The notes beneath the pieces were generated by a model, which ran no database searches, was not told the origin of the DNA, and saw nothing but the letters and a program-made list of their open reading frames with translations. Source: Saturnia japonica (lineage: Eukaryota > Arthropoda > Insecta > Lepidoptera > Saturniidae). Taken from it: a stretch of 64,000 nt of DNA. Positions 54,401 through 59,414 of the stretch are shown piece by piece. The number at the start of each line of letters is the position of its first letter. The stretch's first letter is position 1. The DNA lies in assembly GCA_033032175.1 (NCBI GenBank), contig CM065304.1, forward strand, positions 6,448,001-6,512,000. Direction: 5' to 3'. A program made the translations under genes and the position numbers.

Positions 54401-56957
54401 GCCGATATCGGTTAGTAACCTGGTTAAGTTTAATGTCAGAACACTCAGGTGTGAACGTTTTCTACAAAAAACAATTAAAAATCCGTCACCGGACGCCAGG
54501 CACATATATAATATCGAAATTATTATGTATAAGTTATATGCACAAAAGAACAGATTACGACAGGAATCAGATATGTCATAATGAAAAGATAAAGCATTAC
54601 AAATTTGTTCTATAAAATATGGACTGTTTATTACATAAATATTAATTTTATTAAATAAAAAATACGAATATTTAAAATAAAAAAAAATATTTGGAATCGC
54701 GACAACTCAATTTTCATAATTGTATATTCATAATTTCATAATTCATAGTACATATATTCCATCATATAGCGTGGCGATGCGTCGCCACGGCCTGTATCGC
54801 CACGCCAATAATCAGGCTTAACCTCGCCTATAAATATTTCATATTAAAAAAAAAAAACAGTTTTTTTTCTCCCCATTATTTAGAACGTTTCGCTAGTAAT
54901 ACGTGACAGACTCAATATCCTAGGTGTGGATATTCGCAGCGACCTTAACTCCAGAGATTACATCGATAATGTCATCTCCACTACATCTCAGAGACTCGAA
55001 ATCCTGAATAGGATGCGATGGTTTATCACGTTCGTTTAACTTTTTCTTCTTTACAAGGCCGCGTATGATATACTATAACTATAAAAAAAAGGATAATGTA
55101 CCATTCTTTCAGTGAAATAATCAACAAAATCGGATCTGTAGTTCCAGAGATAACCTCTAGAAACGTAGAAAATTTATGTATAAATAATAAATTTCTAGAA
55201 AAAATAACCTAATCTAAGACACGTACTCGTTAAGTATAAAATTTAATAAATTTATTACAGTATTAGTCCCTTATTTGTAAATAGATGTAATAACATATGA
55301 TAAGTAATTATGATAATTAACGAGTAATAAATTGAAGGTCGGTATATCAAATCCAATTTCCATACAATAACATAGGAAGAAATACAGCTTTTTTTAAAAT
55401 ATGCAATTAATTACAAAAATTAACATGAACACGTTATATTATTAAGCAAATCTATAACTATGTACAATAATTATAATGTCAACATCACAGTCTGTTATGT
55501 GTATCCGATACGACCGAGCGCGTTCTCCACATTGTATTAAAAGTATTGAGAAATAATTACTGACATAAAGAGAAATTTAATAAAACACATACATAGGAAT
55601 CCCTTTCTACGGGCCAAAATGAAGAAAAAAATATGAAGCTTCATGGGACGTCTGGAAGATGTGAAAAATTTAAATTTAGTCATGTTTATATTTAATTATT
55701 TGATTTTTATGAAATTATTTACAAAAGAAATATATTTTCATTATGTATATATTACTTATTATTTTAAATTTACTGATATTTGCGAAACCACGCCAATACA
55801 CTAACATACGTAAAGTAGTGATTTCAGTACAGAGGGGTGAGTGCTGAGCTGGAAAGAGCCAACCAGACGCGACATTGCCCGAATGGCACGTAGTGAAATC
55901 CTACCAGAACGCTTTTCCGTCCAAACGCGGCATTAGATGTTTCACATTAAAAAAAACATAGAGCACATAAAAGATACAAAAGTGCATTCTATATTTAATC
56001 ATAAAACTAATTTTAATTATTGTATAAATAATTTGCCAATATAATGTGTTTGGAATATTCTTTGTAATTTTCAAAGGTCAAACAACATTACGCTTGTTAG
56101 AACTTAATCGAGTTTATTTTTTGCAACTCAAAATGACTCATGAGTCATGACCCTTGTTATTATTTTAATTTATTTCACTTCACCAAACTACATACTGAAA
56201 CAGGCAAAATGCCACCAATATTTCACAATATAAGGTCAAATAGATGGTTAGATTTAATTTCACAGTAACTCAGCTATTATTACTTAATTTGAATTTCTAT
56301 ATCAACTGACGGTGAAGGTAAACATCGTGAGGAAACCCGCCTGGAGAAATGTTCTTGTTGTACCACCGTCTATGGTACATAGAAATCTATAGACTTCTCG
56401 GCGTTTGAAGTTGCTAATATCTCATCTCCTCCATCTGTACGAGCAACAGTGTATTCACTCCTTTCTACAACATGGGATCCTTCAAATATAACAAGAATTA
56501 CCTTAATTAATAAGAGTCATCACTTTGCCGCGCTACAATAAAAAAAAAAACAATATTATTATGGGTTATAAGAATTCTATGAGAGATAATTTTAAATTAA
56601 TTTAAATTTAGATTCACTACTGATTTTAAGTGTCGATAAGAATGAAGATGGTAAATTTTGATTTCGAATATGCATGCAACCGATTTTTGCCAAGAGACTG
56701 ATTTTCAATTATAAAATGGTAGTAGGTATAGATACCTAGGTATATTATGATAGATCATAATGTATGTTATCACCATGTTATTTATATGCAAATGTATTGG
56801 AATTGATGATTTTATTTTAATTTTTTTTTTTTCAGGTATGGTCAAACCATTTCGTTTATGGTTCCACGCCGATAACGTGGAAGCACCTGTTGATATAGGT
56901 AACAGAGGGTTCTGTTTGAACTACATTCAACAACCGTGCACCAATAACGTTATTTAA
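20369..56957 (+). CDS. Secreted CUB-domain protein, eight exons
   Basis: An intact-looking gene of an insect secreted CUB family (function unknown). Exons are 20369-20555, 22475-22627, 27048-27183, 28318-28445, 30110-30235, 39375-39539, 41283-41507 and 56836-56957. Their lengths sum to 1242 bases, 413 residues plus stop, and every intron has GT/AG ends with agreeing phases. Residues 1-19 look like a signal peptide. About 70-113 is Cys-rich (SGDNGTC, GFGLCC). About 117-236 is a first CUB region ([38 protein letters not shown]). About 246-408 is a second ([27 protein letters not shown]). No stop or frameshift is seen. Exon joins recreate family motifs, which supports the model. CUB assignment is by remembered family pattern. 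Confidence 0.88.
20556..21342. other. CUB gene intron 1, first part
   Basis: AT-rich intron without recognised features. Confidence 0.45.
21343..21374. repeat. (TATTG)n microsatellite
   Basis: About six tandem TATTG units in intron 1. A shorter, impure version occurs near 57445-57475. Confidence 0.85.
21406..21829 (+). repeat. Foldback-ended retro-like repeat
   Basis: Starts TTTTTTAAACTCCCGACACAA and ends TTTTGTATGGGGGGTTAAAAA, so its ends are roughly inverted. Before the right end comes AAAATCGGTTAAGTCGTTTGTGAGCTACGATACTACAGACAGA. From memory, this order (inverted ends, ATCGGTT phrase, CAGACAG tract, GGGGGTTAAAAA) is a common lepidopteran dispersed repeat. Only one copy is seen here. Confidence 0.6.
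21901..22438 (+). repeat. Dispersed retro-repeat family A, + copy
   Basis: From ACTAGCTGTGCCTGCGGCTT to TTAATTGTATATATATAGATTA. It includes AAATCGGTCCAACCGTTTTGG, a GACAGACAGACA run and GGTATCGTATATACTTTCAT. It aligns along its length with 63378-63900. Lies just upstream of exon 2. Confidence 0.8.
22475..22627 (+). CDS. CUB gene exon 2 (Cys-rich segment)
   Basis: Acceptor TTTATTCCAG, donor ATCT|GTGAGT. With the split codon it reads [20 protein letters not shown], then [16 protein letters not shown] and [13 protein letters not shown]. The SGDNGTC and GFGLCC motifs are hallmarks of this CUB family's N-terminal Cys module. Confidence 0.88.
22850..24012. other. Intron 2 with degenerate dispersed repeat
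   Basis: 22951-22965 is an exact palindrome GGTAAAAATTTTACC. 23290-23700 has two similar phrases (GTATTTCACGTAAAAAAAAT and GTATTTCACATACAAATTTT, each followed by TTACCCC and a TTTCYACC word), suggesting an old duplicated or retro-derived repeat. No ORF is supported. Confidence 0.4.
24013..24199. mobile_element. MITE with about 26-bp perfect inverted ends
   Basis: TTTTTTCTCCTCCGGGATGA at 24014 onward plus AAAGTT is matched by its reverse complement AACTTTTCATCCCGGAGGAG AAAA ending near 24199. The 187-bp unit has CpG-rich interior words (CGCGGGAGAAAAGTA, GTTTATCTCCCGG-like) that repeat the termini in part. No coding sequence. Superfamily not determined. Confidence 0.75.
24450..24483. repeat. 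(TA)n microsatellite
   Basis: About 16 TA units in intron 2. The following 24484-25060 is intronic sequence with nothing recognised. Confidence 0.9.
25080..25180 (+). repeat. LINE 3'-tail fragment (GGTTCTTCTC / CCGAACCGGTGG type)
   Basis: AAGTTTCTTGTCGGTTCTTCTC and TTTTCCGAACCGGTGGTAG form the end phrase of a LINE common in lepidopteran genomes, recurring here at 26905-27035. Confidence 0.65.
25200..25535 (+). repeat. Two LINE-tail fragments (GCCC...CGGGTACA type)
   Basis: CTAGCGCCCCTGTTTCGCAC at 25205 and CTAGCGACCCGCCCTAGCTTC at 25497 are starts of the same kind of tail, each followed by ACGGGTACA. Between them 25320-25390 matches repeat family E (GATATTTGAATCATTATTTT ... AACACCTTT). Confidence 0.55.
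25587..25770 (+). repeat. tRNA-derived SINE, copy 2 (internally deleted)
   Basis: Keeps the A box TAGCCTAGTGG at 25597-25607 and the SINE body (GGTAATAGACCCATCCCCTA, GGGATACAGGTGTGAT), but the B-box stretch present in copy 1 is missing. Confidence 0.8.
25771..26719. other. Intron 2, nothing recognised
   Basis: AT-rich intron with short chance frames only. Confidence 0.4.
26720..27040 (+). repeat. CR1-like LINE 3' end
   Basis: The first part reads [17 protein letters not shown], like the extreme C-terminus of lepidopteran CR1-group ORF2 proteins. The 3' tail follows, with GAGTTTCTTGCTGTCTC, TTTTCCGAGCCGGTGCT, and TTGAATAAAGTATTTATGTT ending in (GATT)n. It stops a few bases before exon 3, so its tail forms the 5' side of that acceptor region. 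Confidence 0.7.
27048..27183 (+). CDS. CUB gene exon 3 (start of first CUB region)
   Basis: Acceptor TTGTTTTACAG, donor ATAAG|GTTAGT. Reads [20 protein letters not shown], then [17 protein letters not shown] and CQI. The [12 protein letters not shown] phrase followed by C-x-L-T is the CUB strand pattern of the family. Confidence 0.9.
27184..27876. other. CUB gene intron 3, first part
   Basis: AT-rich. Nothing recognised. Confidence 0.4.
27877..28204. mobile_element. Possible hAT-like non-autonomous element
   Basis: TAGGAATCCCGGGATTTCGG near 27877 and CCCGGGATCGAATCCTCACCTA near 28204 could be diverged inverted ends, and CCCGGGAT words recur at both sides. AT-rich middle, no ORF. Tentative. 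Confidence 0.35.
28318..28445 (+). CDS. CUB gene exon 4
   Basis: Acceptor TATTTTTTAAG before 28318, donor CACA|GTTGAG. Joined to exon 3 it gives [19 protein letters not shown], then [19 protein letters not shown] and SH. CQ-x-RLDF and P-x-ICG-x-N are core motifs of the CUB family. The acceptor has a run of T before AAG rather than the commoner CAG. Confidence 0.86.
28920..29062 (-). repeat. Dispersed repeat family C, minus copy
   Basis: The complement of AAAATCAACTTCAATGATTT, GGTGTATCTTCGAAGTTGAA and GTTAAAATGGGACCACC matches 40420-40535 and the copies inside the 3-kb duplication. 29090-29270 continues with AACATTAGCCGGGAGATGGT then CCACAGTTCCACAGT, another LINE-associated phrase. Confidence 0.6.
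29306..29512 (+). repeat. tRNA-derived SINE, copy 3 (5'-truncated)
   Basis: Starts within the tRNA-like part (GCGACTGGTATGTTCGAGGTCC), then carries the shared body: TTAATGGCAATAGGCTCGCC, and GGGGATACAGACGTGATGG. Truncation at the 5' side fits retroposition. Confidence 0.8.
29771..29958 (+). repeat. Dispersed repeat family H, copy 1
   Basis: Aligns with 45781-45975 over its whole length, e.g. TGACATTGTCACTCAAC-like and GTCTATGATCAAAAAGTC, then CGAATTTCGACC, GGGCGACC. Same orientation. Not assigned to a class. Confidence 0.65.
30110..30235 (+). CDS. CUB gene exon 5
   Basis: Acceptor CTTTTTACAG, donor AAAG|GTACG. Joined to exon 4 it reads [19 protein letters not shown], then [26 protein letters not shown] and RSWK-x-K-x-TQIPC close the first CUB region. 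Confidence 0.9.
30319..30515 (-). repeat. Dispersed repeat family D, minus copy 1
   Basis: TATCACTAGCCCATTGCCGAC, ACCGCAGGAACACAATACAA, and AGTAGAGAGAAATCTCC are the complement of a block at 44585-44805 and 61385-61578, with a second minus copy at 52748-52925. The 3' tail (GGCGGGCCGTATGCTTGTTT) in the + copies is a familiar lepidopteran SINE/LINE end. Confidence 0.7.
30516..31838. other. CUB gene intron 5, before the Helitron
   Basis: AT-rich with a CpG-containing patch at 31190-31330. No feature supported. Confidence 0.4.
32363..33413 (+). pseudogene. Helitron RepHel N-terminal part
   Basis: Starts [17 protein letters not shown] and includes a zinc-finger-like [15 protein letters not shown] near 32610. 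The frame fails at 32695, where the expected Cys-rich continuation is altered, and between about 32730 and 32890 there is low-complexity ACACA-rich sequence not expected in the family. Family sequence resumes at [17 protein letters not shown] (about 32915) and runs well to [18 protein letters not shown] at 33413. Confidence 0.88.
33414..33485 (+). other. Intron-like insertion in Helitron ORF
   Basis: 72 bases starting GTACAATATTC and ending TTTTGCATTTTCTG. Skipping it joins DPIT and G with [15 protein letters not shown] in frame, as the family sequence demands. It has a donor GT and a T-rich 3' side, but the last dinucleotide is TG instead of AG. It may be a decayed intron or an insertion. 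Confidence 0.5.
33486..34943 (+). pseudogene. Helitron Rep (HUH nuclease) region
   Basis: Covers the Helitron_like_N domain ([35 protein letters not shown]) and the Rep domain. The HUH metal site [11 protein letters not shown] (about 34039-34071) and the tyrosine site YLCKYVTKG (about 34460-34490) are intact. Defects are a TAA at 33890-33892, a frameshift near 34190 (next to HGPCR) and a TGA at 34941-34943. The last is probably CGA>TGA. Confidence 0.9.
34944..36818 (+). pseudogene. Helitron Pif1-like helicase region
   Basis: Includes the linker [20 protein letters not shown], a TAG at 35184-35186, then a 464-codon open stretch with Walker [10 protein letters not shown] (about 35535-35560), Walker B VWDEC (about 35775), and [13 protein letters not shown] (about 35888), where the family has GDFRQ. 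After a TGA at 36602-36604 (FDFK*LQFPV, again CGA>TGA-like) comes the C-terminal [10 protein letters not shown] and VACSRVG block, ending at TGA 36816-36818. Confidence 0.92.
37229..38726 (-). mobile_element. Tc1-like DNA transposon, near intact
   Basis: 1498 bp between TA pairs (37227-37228 and 38727-38728). The inverted ends read AGTGGTGGTCGTATAATTAG on the left and the complement of CTAATTATATGATCACCACT on the right, and both continue to AAACA. The transposase is on the minus strand from the ATG at 38334. It sits in CUB intron 5 150 bp after the Helitron end. Confidence 0.92.
37320..38334 (-). pseudogene. Tc1-type transposase, one stop and one frameshift
   Basis: An open stretch of 223 codons (38334-37663) carries paired helix-turn-helix domains ([26 protein letters not shown]) and the first catalytic block VLFSDETKI. 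After a TAG (about 37671) the frame continues with [12 protein letters not shown] (second Asp) and [13 protein letters not shown] (final Glu, DD34E), then a slip in an A run near 37495 shifts frame before [13 protein letters not shown] and [14 protein letters not shown]. All three catalytic residues survive. Confidence 0.9.
38740..39374. other. CUB intron 5, 3' part
   Basis: 39085-39230 shares phrases with 53200-53320 (TATCGTTGTTTTCACT, then TATTCATGGTTACTGCTCCCC against TTTATGGATATTGCTCCGCT), so an old dispersed repeat is likely. Nothing else. Confidence 0.4.
39375..39539 (+). CDS. CUB gene exon 6 (second CUB-like region)
   Basis: Acceptor TTGTCTTTTAG, donor ACACAG|GTTG. Reads [20 protein letters not shown], then [20 protein letters not shown] and [21 protein letters not shown] and NQDYGICIR are the strongest family motifs in the gene. 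Confidence 0.93.
39646..39793. repeat. 73-bp perfect tandem duplication
   Basis: ACGAGTATTTAAATAACTAC ... TTATAGAATGTAAA occurs twice, starting at 39648 and 39721, with no mismatch seen. It is a simple local duplication in intron 6. Confidence 0.92.
39794..40294. other. Intron 6, nothing firm
   Basis: A GGGATTCGAACTCACG word near 40146 and CTCTGGAACT words near 40202 look retro-derived. No boundary can be set. Confidence 0.35.
40295..40540 (+). repeat. Dispersed repeat family C, + copy
   Basis: AACCGTCTTTTATAAAAGAAG, TAACTTCTTTGTTTATGAACC, TTTTTCATTGGAAAGGGGAT, then GAAGATACACCAGGGAACTC to TTGTTAATAATTGTCTTGTA. The same order occurs at 47985-48155 and 51000-51172. Confidence 0.7.
40541..41282. 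other. Intron 6, 3' part
   Basis: No gene. GGGTTCGAATCTTAC at 40665 resembles a B box without a matching tRNA. AAAACCTATCCATCGATAGG near 40930 is a short palindromic word. Confidence 0.4.
41283..41507 (+). CDS. CUB gene exon 7
   Basis: Acceptor AACTTGATTTCAG, donor CTTA|GTAAGT. Reads [20 protein letters not shown], then [19 protein letters not shown] and [31 protein letters not shown] and DRICGG-x-F mark the second CUB region. Confidence 0.92.
41781..41970. mobile_element. Non-autonomous hAT-like element
   Basis: Starts CAGTGCCGGCCCTAGTAGC and ends AAAGCTGGCACTG, so the ends CAGTGCCGGC and CAGTGCCAGC are inverted. The interior right side has GGCGCCTCTTGCCACCTTGC. CAGxGCCGGCCCTAG termini are typical of one hAT group. 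No 8-bp duplication is visible. Confidence 0.65.
41971..42660. other. Intron 7, nothing recognised
   Basis: No ORF, repeat match or RNA seen. Confidence 0.4.
42665..43320 (+). repeat. Dispersed repeat family E, two fragments
   Basis: 42670-42830 (GGCGACCGAGCTATGCTCGG, CACCTATCTAGGTAAATTTG, AAATCGTTGGAGCCGTTTC) parallels 2715-2850. 43220-43310 (TTATTAATTTTGATGAAGAA, AAAACACCTTTGAGAAATAA) parallels 2645-2705. In the two places the blocks are in opposite order, so they may be two adjacent elements. Confidence 0.6.
43480..43720 (+). repeat. Repeat shared with the 3-kb duplication
   Basis: ATTGTTTGCATAAACGATAC then AAAGTGTAGGAAACCAAGCA and TTTACATAGAAATGTGTTTT align with 46148-46260 (and 49166-49278), with moderate divergence. 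Confidence 0.55.
44025..44350 (+). pseudogene. LINE 3'-terminal coding remnant
   Basis: An open frame with [20 protein letters not shown] then [14 protein letters not shown] resembles the post-RNase H 'TGH-x-x-L' Zn-knuckle approach region of RNase H-bearing LINEs (Jockey/R1-like). Assignment is by pattern only. Confidence 0.45.
44585..44805 (+). repeat. Dispersed repeat family D, + copy
   Basis: AAAGAGATTTCTGTGGAGAT, CTGCAGAAGATCGTAGCC, GGTCGGCAACGCACTAGTG, GGCGGGCCGTATGCTTGTTT. It is the fullest copy of family D, with its 3' end. Confidence 0.72.
44806..45360 (-). repeat. LINE-like repeat in antisense (TTATCCCGCTTTTATTTGGG type)
   Basis: CATCTTCTTCTGACTTTATC then CCCGCTTTTATTTGGGATCG resemble the antisense 3' end of a LINE ending in (GAA)n-like tails. 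On the minus strand an open piece reads [17 protein letters not shown] (44830-45030), like the R-P-x-x-W endings of RTE-group ORFs. Confidence 0.5.
45380..45540 (+). promoter_or_regulatory. Possible pol II promoter of an LTR remnant
   Basis: GACTATAAAAGTTCATTAAA is a TATA-like box. About 70 bases on come AGTATCGAACGAGTG and then AAATAAAATTATTTT, a poly(A) signal. The close TATA-to-AATAAA spacing is LTR-like, but TG...CA ends were not found. Confidence 0.3.
45781..45975 (+). repeat. Dispersed repeat family H, copy 2
   Basis: Counterpart of 29771-29958 (ATATTGACATTGTCACTCAA, TCTATGATCAAAAAGTCGCT, GGGCGACCGCTAGTAATAT), about 80 percent alike by eye. Confidence 0.65.
46002..49021 (+). repeat. 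3-kb tandem duplication, copy 1
   Basis: AATTAATGGCAAGCTTTATG at 46002 recurs at 49022, an offset of 3020. The two copies lie head to tail and look about 99.6 percent alike, with roughly ten substitutions or single-base length changes. Inside are family C (47985-48155), the AAGTGACGCTGTAATGC block (46965), family I (48344), a family G fragment (48560-48625, -) and family F (48720-48880). Copy 1 keeps a 41-base stretch near 48534-48580 (poly(T) then GAACTGACTATACTG) that copy 2 lacks. Confidence 0.95.
49022..52000 (+). repeat. 3-kb tandem duplication, copy 2
   Basis: The second copy, ending at TTTTTGGATATCCAAATTAA about 52000, where copy 1 joins copy 2 with the same words. Example differences from copy 1: CTACGCGTCACATC for CTACGCATCACATC, TCTACCAATGG for TCTACCCATGG, CATTGATGTG for CATTGGTGTG, AGAAAGGTT for AGAACGGTT. 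Lies wholly in CUB intron 7. Confidence 0.95.
52001..52747. other. Intron 7, nothing firm
   Basis: Contains an AT run (52180-52205). AAATGCCAAAGTCCACGTGTACG (52326) and AAACGCCAACGTCTACGTGTAAG (52440) are two similar 20-odd-base words 114 bases apart. Confidence 0.4.
52748..52925 (-). repeat. Dispersed repeat family D, minus copy 2
   Basis: TATCACTAGCGCGTTGCCAA, ACCGCAGGAACACAACACAA, AAGTAGATAAAAATCTCCAT: the complement of the 44585 block. Confidence 0.68.
53090..54700. other. Intron 7, old repeats, no gene
   Basis: 53200-53320 resembles 39100-39230. 53790-53825 (GAGCCGTCACTTTGCCGTGTTAC) recurs diverged at 56512-56535. 54045-54060 is a (CTT)n run. A 71-codon frame at 53610 and others nearby have no recognisable content. 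Confidence 0.4.
54770..54810. repeat. GC-rich hairpin cluster
   Basis: GCGTGGCGATGCGTCGCCACG folds as GTGGCGA/TCGCCAC around TGCG, and a third TCGCCACGCC follows about 12 bases on, so the left arm can pair with either right arm. Conspicuous in an AT-rich setting. Confidence 0.6.
54890..55075 (+). pseudogene. LINE reverse transcriptase C-terminal fragment
   Basis: Reads [19 protein letters not shown] then [15 protein letters not shown] and LYKAAYD after a stop. The ILGVDI ... SSDLN and L-Y-KA pattern matches the region after the RT active site in CR1/Jockey-group LINEs. About 60 codons survive. Confidence 0.7.
55076..56835. other. Intron 7, 3' part
   Basis: AT-rich. 56318-56350 (GACGGTGAAGGTAAACATCG then GAGGAAACCCGCCTGG) is a LINE/SINE phrase. 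Nothing else. Confidence 0.4.
56836..56957 (+). CDS. CUB gene exon 8 with stop
   Basis: Acceptor with a 14-base T run and CAG. With the split codon it reads [19 protein letters not shown], then [16 protein letters not shown] and TNNVI, stop TAA 56955-56957. GFCLNY-x-QQPC is the conserved family C-terminus, supporting this as the true last exon. Confidence 0.92.
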
Positions 56958-57987
56958 TATAACATAATTTTTTAAACAATTATTAATTAATAGTTCGTAT
57001 AAATTTCATTTCTCAATATAGAAAGAAACACCTACCCTGATGGGATAAAATCATTTAAGTAGTTATAAATGTTAGTAATAAGTTATGTTGATAAGGTTAT
57101 TTCAAATAAAATTAAATTAGTTTAAATATTTATTATTTCTATATACAATTTTACTCATTATTAACTACTAGGGGTGTACCCGCGGCTCCGCACGCGTTTA
57201 TAGTTACGCAGTAGTAATTTCATCCAGTAATTTTATTTTAAAGTTTCATGAGAATTAGTCAAACCATTTTTTAATTAAACCTGAGCATACAGACAAAAAA
57301 TTGTTATGCTATATTTGACATCAGTTTCTTTCATATAAGTAGGTCTATCGAGAAATTTGGGAAAAATATTACATTTATTATCTTTATTCTTCATTCATTA
57401 TGTTATAACGGTAATGTTATATTATATGTCAATTTACAAATTAAATTATTATATTGTATTGTATTGTTGTTATTGTATTAATATAGATAGTTTAACTTTA
57501 ATTATCATAGTTTAGTTAAAAGTTTTTGCGAAGTCCCCACAGGCGCGAGGCCATCGCGTCGCATAGCGCCGCCATTGTTATTGCAACAACTGTTGCCGTA
57601 ACCCGACAAACCAAAAAAAAACCATAGTTGGGTTTATCGCTGTTTATTGTGGTCGCAATACCTACCACCCTGTTATATTACTGAATATGCAACCGATTTG
57701 CGGCAAGGTTATTTAAAAACGTGTAACCCCGTTTATTTATTTCTTATCAAAAGCATAAATATGAATTTAATATCCCCCTTAATTTGAGACATGATGGGTT
57801 CTTCATACAAACTTTCACCCAAGTTTTAGTTTCACCACATGTGGAATGACAAAATGAAATAATTCACTTGTATCGAAACTGTGTATAAACCAGATAATTT
57901 ACAATAGGTATATCGCTTACAATATAAATATAAAATCCTGCGAGCCGCGGTCGACAGAATACGTCACTTTTCAATAAAACAGTAACT
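56958..57987. other. Downstream of CUB gene
   Basis: A TCAAATAAAATT near 57101-57111 may be the poly(A) signal. 57170-57300 is a short LINE-tail fragment (GGGTGTACCCGCGGCTCCGC, AGAATTAGTCAAACC). No other feature. Confidence 0.45.
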
Positions 57988-58064
57988 ATGCCGTACTGCG
58001 TATTTGAAGAGTTTAAAAACACTTCAGTCAATCTTAAAAAGAATACTGGACTATCATTTCATAG
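57988..58064 (+). CDS. THAP-like first exon (partial, uncertain)
   Basis: ATG at 57988 opens MPYCVFEEFKNTSVNLKKN then TGLSFHR, followed by a clean donor GTAAGT at 58065. This is the shape of a THAP zinc-finger N-terminus (M-x-x-C ... C ... G-x-x-FHRFP) where the first exon often ends at FHR. The second zinc-binding Cys, expected at position 9, is Phe here. No following exon was recognised, so this may be a dead fragment of a gene or of a P-like transposon. Confidence 0.5.
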
Positions 58065-58129
58065 GTAAGTATTAGAAATACAATACATTTCTTATTAAGT
58101 ATAACAATGTCAATAAATCAACAAACTAG

Positions 58130-58385
58130 TTGCCGTGGCAACCGACATTAACGCGCATTCGCGTTGGTGTTCCTTGTTCTTTATTCCTTGGTTCATGTTC
58201 AAACCATCATCCCCTATTTTCTACCCTTAAAGTTTTATTTTCGCTATAAAAAGTACCTTATGTTCTATCCCAAGGTTCAATCTATCTTTGTACCAAAATT
58301 TATCATAATTGATTCAGCGGTTTAGGCGTAAAAACGTTACAGACACACAGATAGAGTTACTTTCGCATTTATAATAGTATGGATA
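58130..58385 (+). repeat. RTE-like LINE/SINE 3' tail
   Basis: GTTGCCGTGGCAACCGACAT ... TGATTCAGCGGTTTAGGCGT, then TACAGACACACAGATAGAGT and TACTTTCGCATTTATAATAG. This is a well-known ending of lepidopteran retroelements. Confidence 0.65.
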
Positions 58386-59147
58386 TCTAAGGGAAATTCG
58401 AGAGTAATTCATCATATCGCCAGTGGAAAGACTAATTAACAAAAAAGAAAGAAACAGAAAGAGCAGAATTACGTCCATGGGGTCAACTAGTATATAGATA
58501 CAGAATGATATAGATATATATTTCAATGTCATATGGTACGTAGGCCTTTTGGTTTCCTCGTATATTATTATATTGTTATCGTTATGCATTAGCTGTATGT
58601 TACTTAAATAAATAAATAAAAATTTTATAGTTACGAGCAACGCTACGGGTTTTACTATATCAATGGCTTCGAGTGATAAATTTGTTCTTTACAATAATTT
58701 TAATAAATCCAAAATTATTTTTAGATATCTCTCATAATTATGTAAATTAGTTTTTGGTACTTTATATATTTTGAAACCATCTGCAAACGTATAAAATAAA
58801 ATATATTAAACTAACTACGCCAGCGGTTCCTCTCGGATTTAATTTTTAATTTTAAGCTTCACTTTATATGGTAATTCCTTCACTTTCTAAGAGTTATAGC
58901 GTAATATTATATTAACCGTTCTCAATAAAAGACCTAACTAATTCGAAAAGAGTTTTTTTTTAATCTGGTTGGTACCACTAGATATTAACGCATACAAAGA
59001 AAACAACCTCAAGAGTTTTTTTTCTTTGTATGTAAGTATTGTATATATTTTATATTGTATAAGCATTATAATATATAAAACAAATATGCCGAATATTAAC
59101 TTTCATTTTAAATTATTATTTCTCAATAATTTATTTTTATATTATAA
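58386..59147. other. AT-rich intergenic
   Basis: Contains only short AT-biased chance frames. ACGCCAGCGGTTCCTCTCGG near 58815 hints at a LINE tail. Confidence 0.4.
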
Positions 59148-59162
59148 TTTTATGCTGGCGTA

Positions 59163-59414
59163 GTTTCTGTTGCCTCTACAAAGAGATCTTTGGATAAGTT
59201 TCCATCTTGTATACGAAGTACTAATATTTTATTCAACGACAAAGTACTATTTTCCAATGCGCACAACATGATGTATGAACGTCTCAACCGTATTTTCCTG
59301 TGCTTTTATGCAAATAATCTTTTAAACGAAGACATCCATGAAATGGATTATTATTATATTCAAGAGTATGAAAGATGTTCCGTGTTAGTCGTATCGTCCC
59401 TTTATCCTATTTAA
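59163..59414 (+). CDS. Candidate coding exon, unknown
   Basis: A frame open from about 59148 to TAA 59412-59414 reads SVASTKRSLDKFPSCIRSTN, then a balanced mix including NMMYERLNRIFLCFYANNLL and EYERCSVLVV. Composition is more protein-like than its AT-rich surroundings. A possible acceptor GGCGTAG ends at 59163, but there is no clear ATG and no known domain. Could be a terminal exon or chance. Confidence 0.2.
   Translation, partial: VSVASTKRSLDKFPSCIRSTNILFNDKVLFSNAHNMMYERLNRIFLCFYANNLLNEDIHEMDYYYIQEYERCSVLVVSSLYPI

Larger units (their letters stand above)
41508..56835 (+). other. CUB gene intron 7 (15.3 kb), repeat-filled
   Basis: One long intron between donor GTAAGT at 41508 and acceptor TTTTTTTTTTTTCAG at 56835. 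It holds the hAT-like piece, LINE fragments, families C to I and the 3-kb duplication listed separately. No alternative conserved exon was found in it. Confidence 0.75.

Noticed and set aside
58314..58640. 108-codon minus-strand frame
   Set aside because: Lies over a LINE/SINE tail and AT-rich DNA; hydrophobic residues follow base composition.
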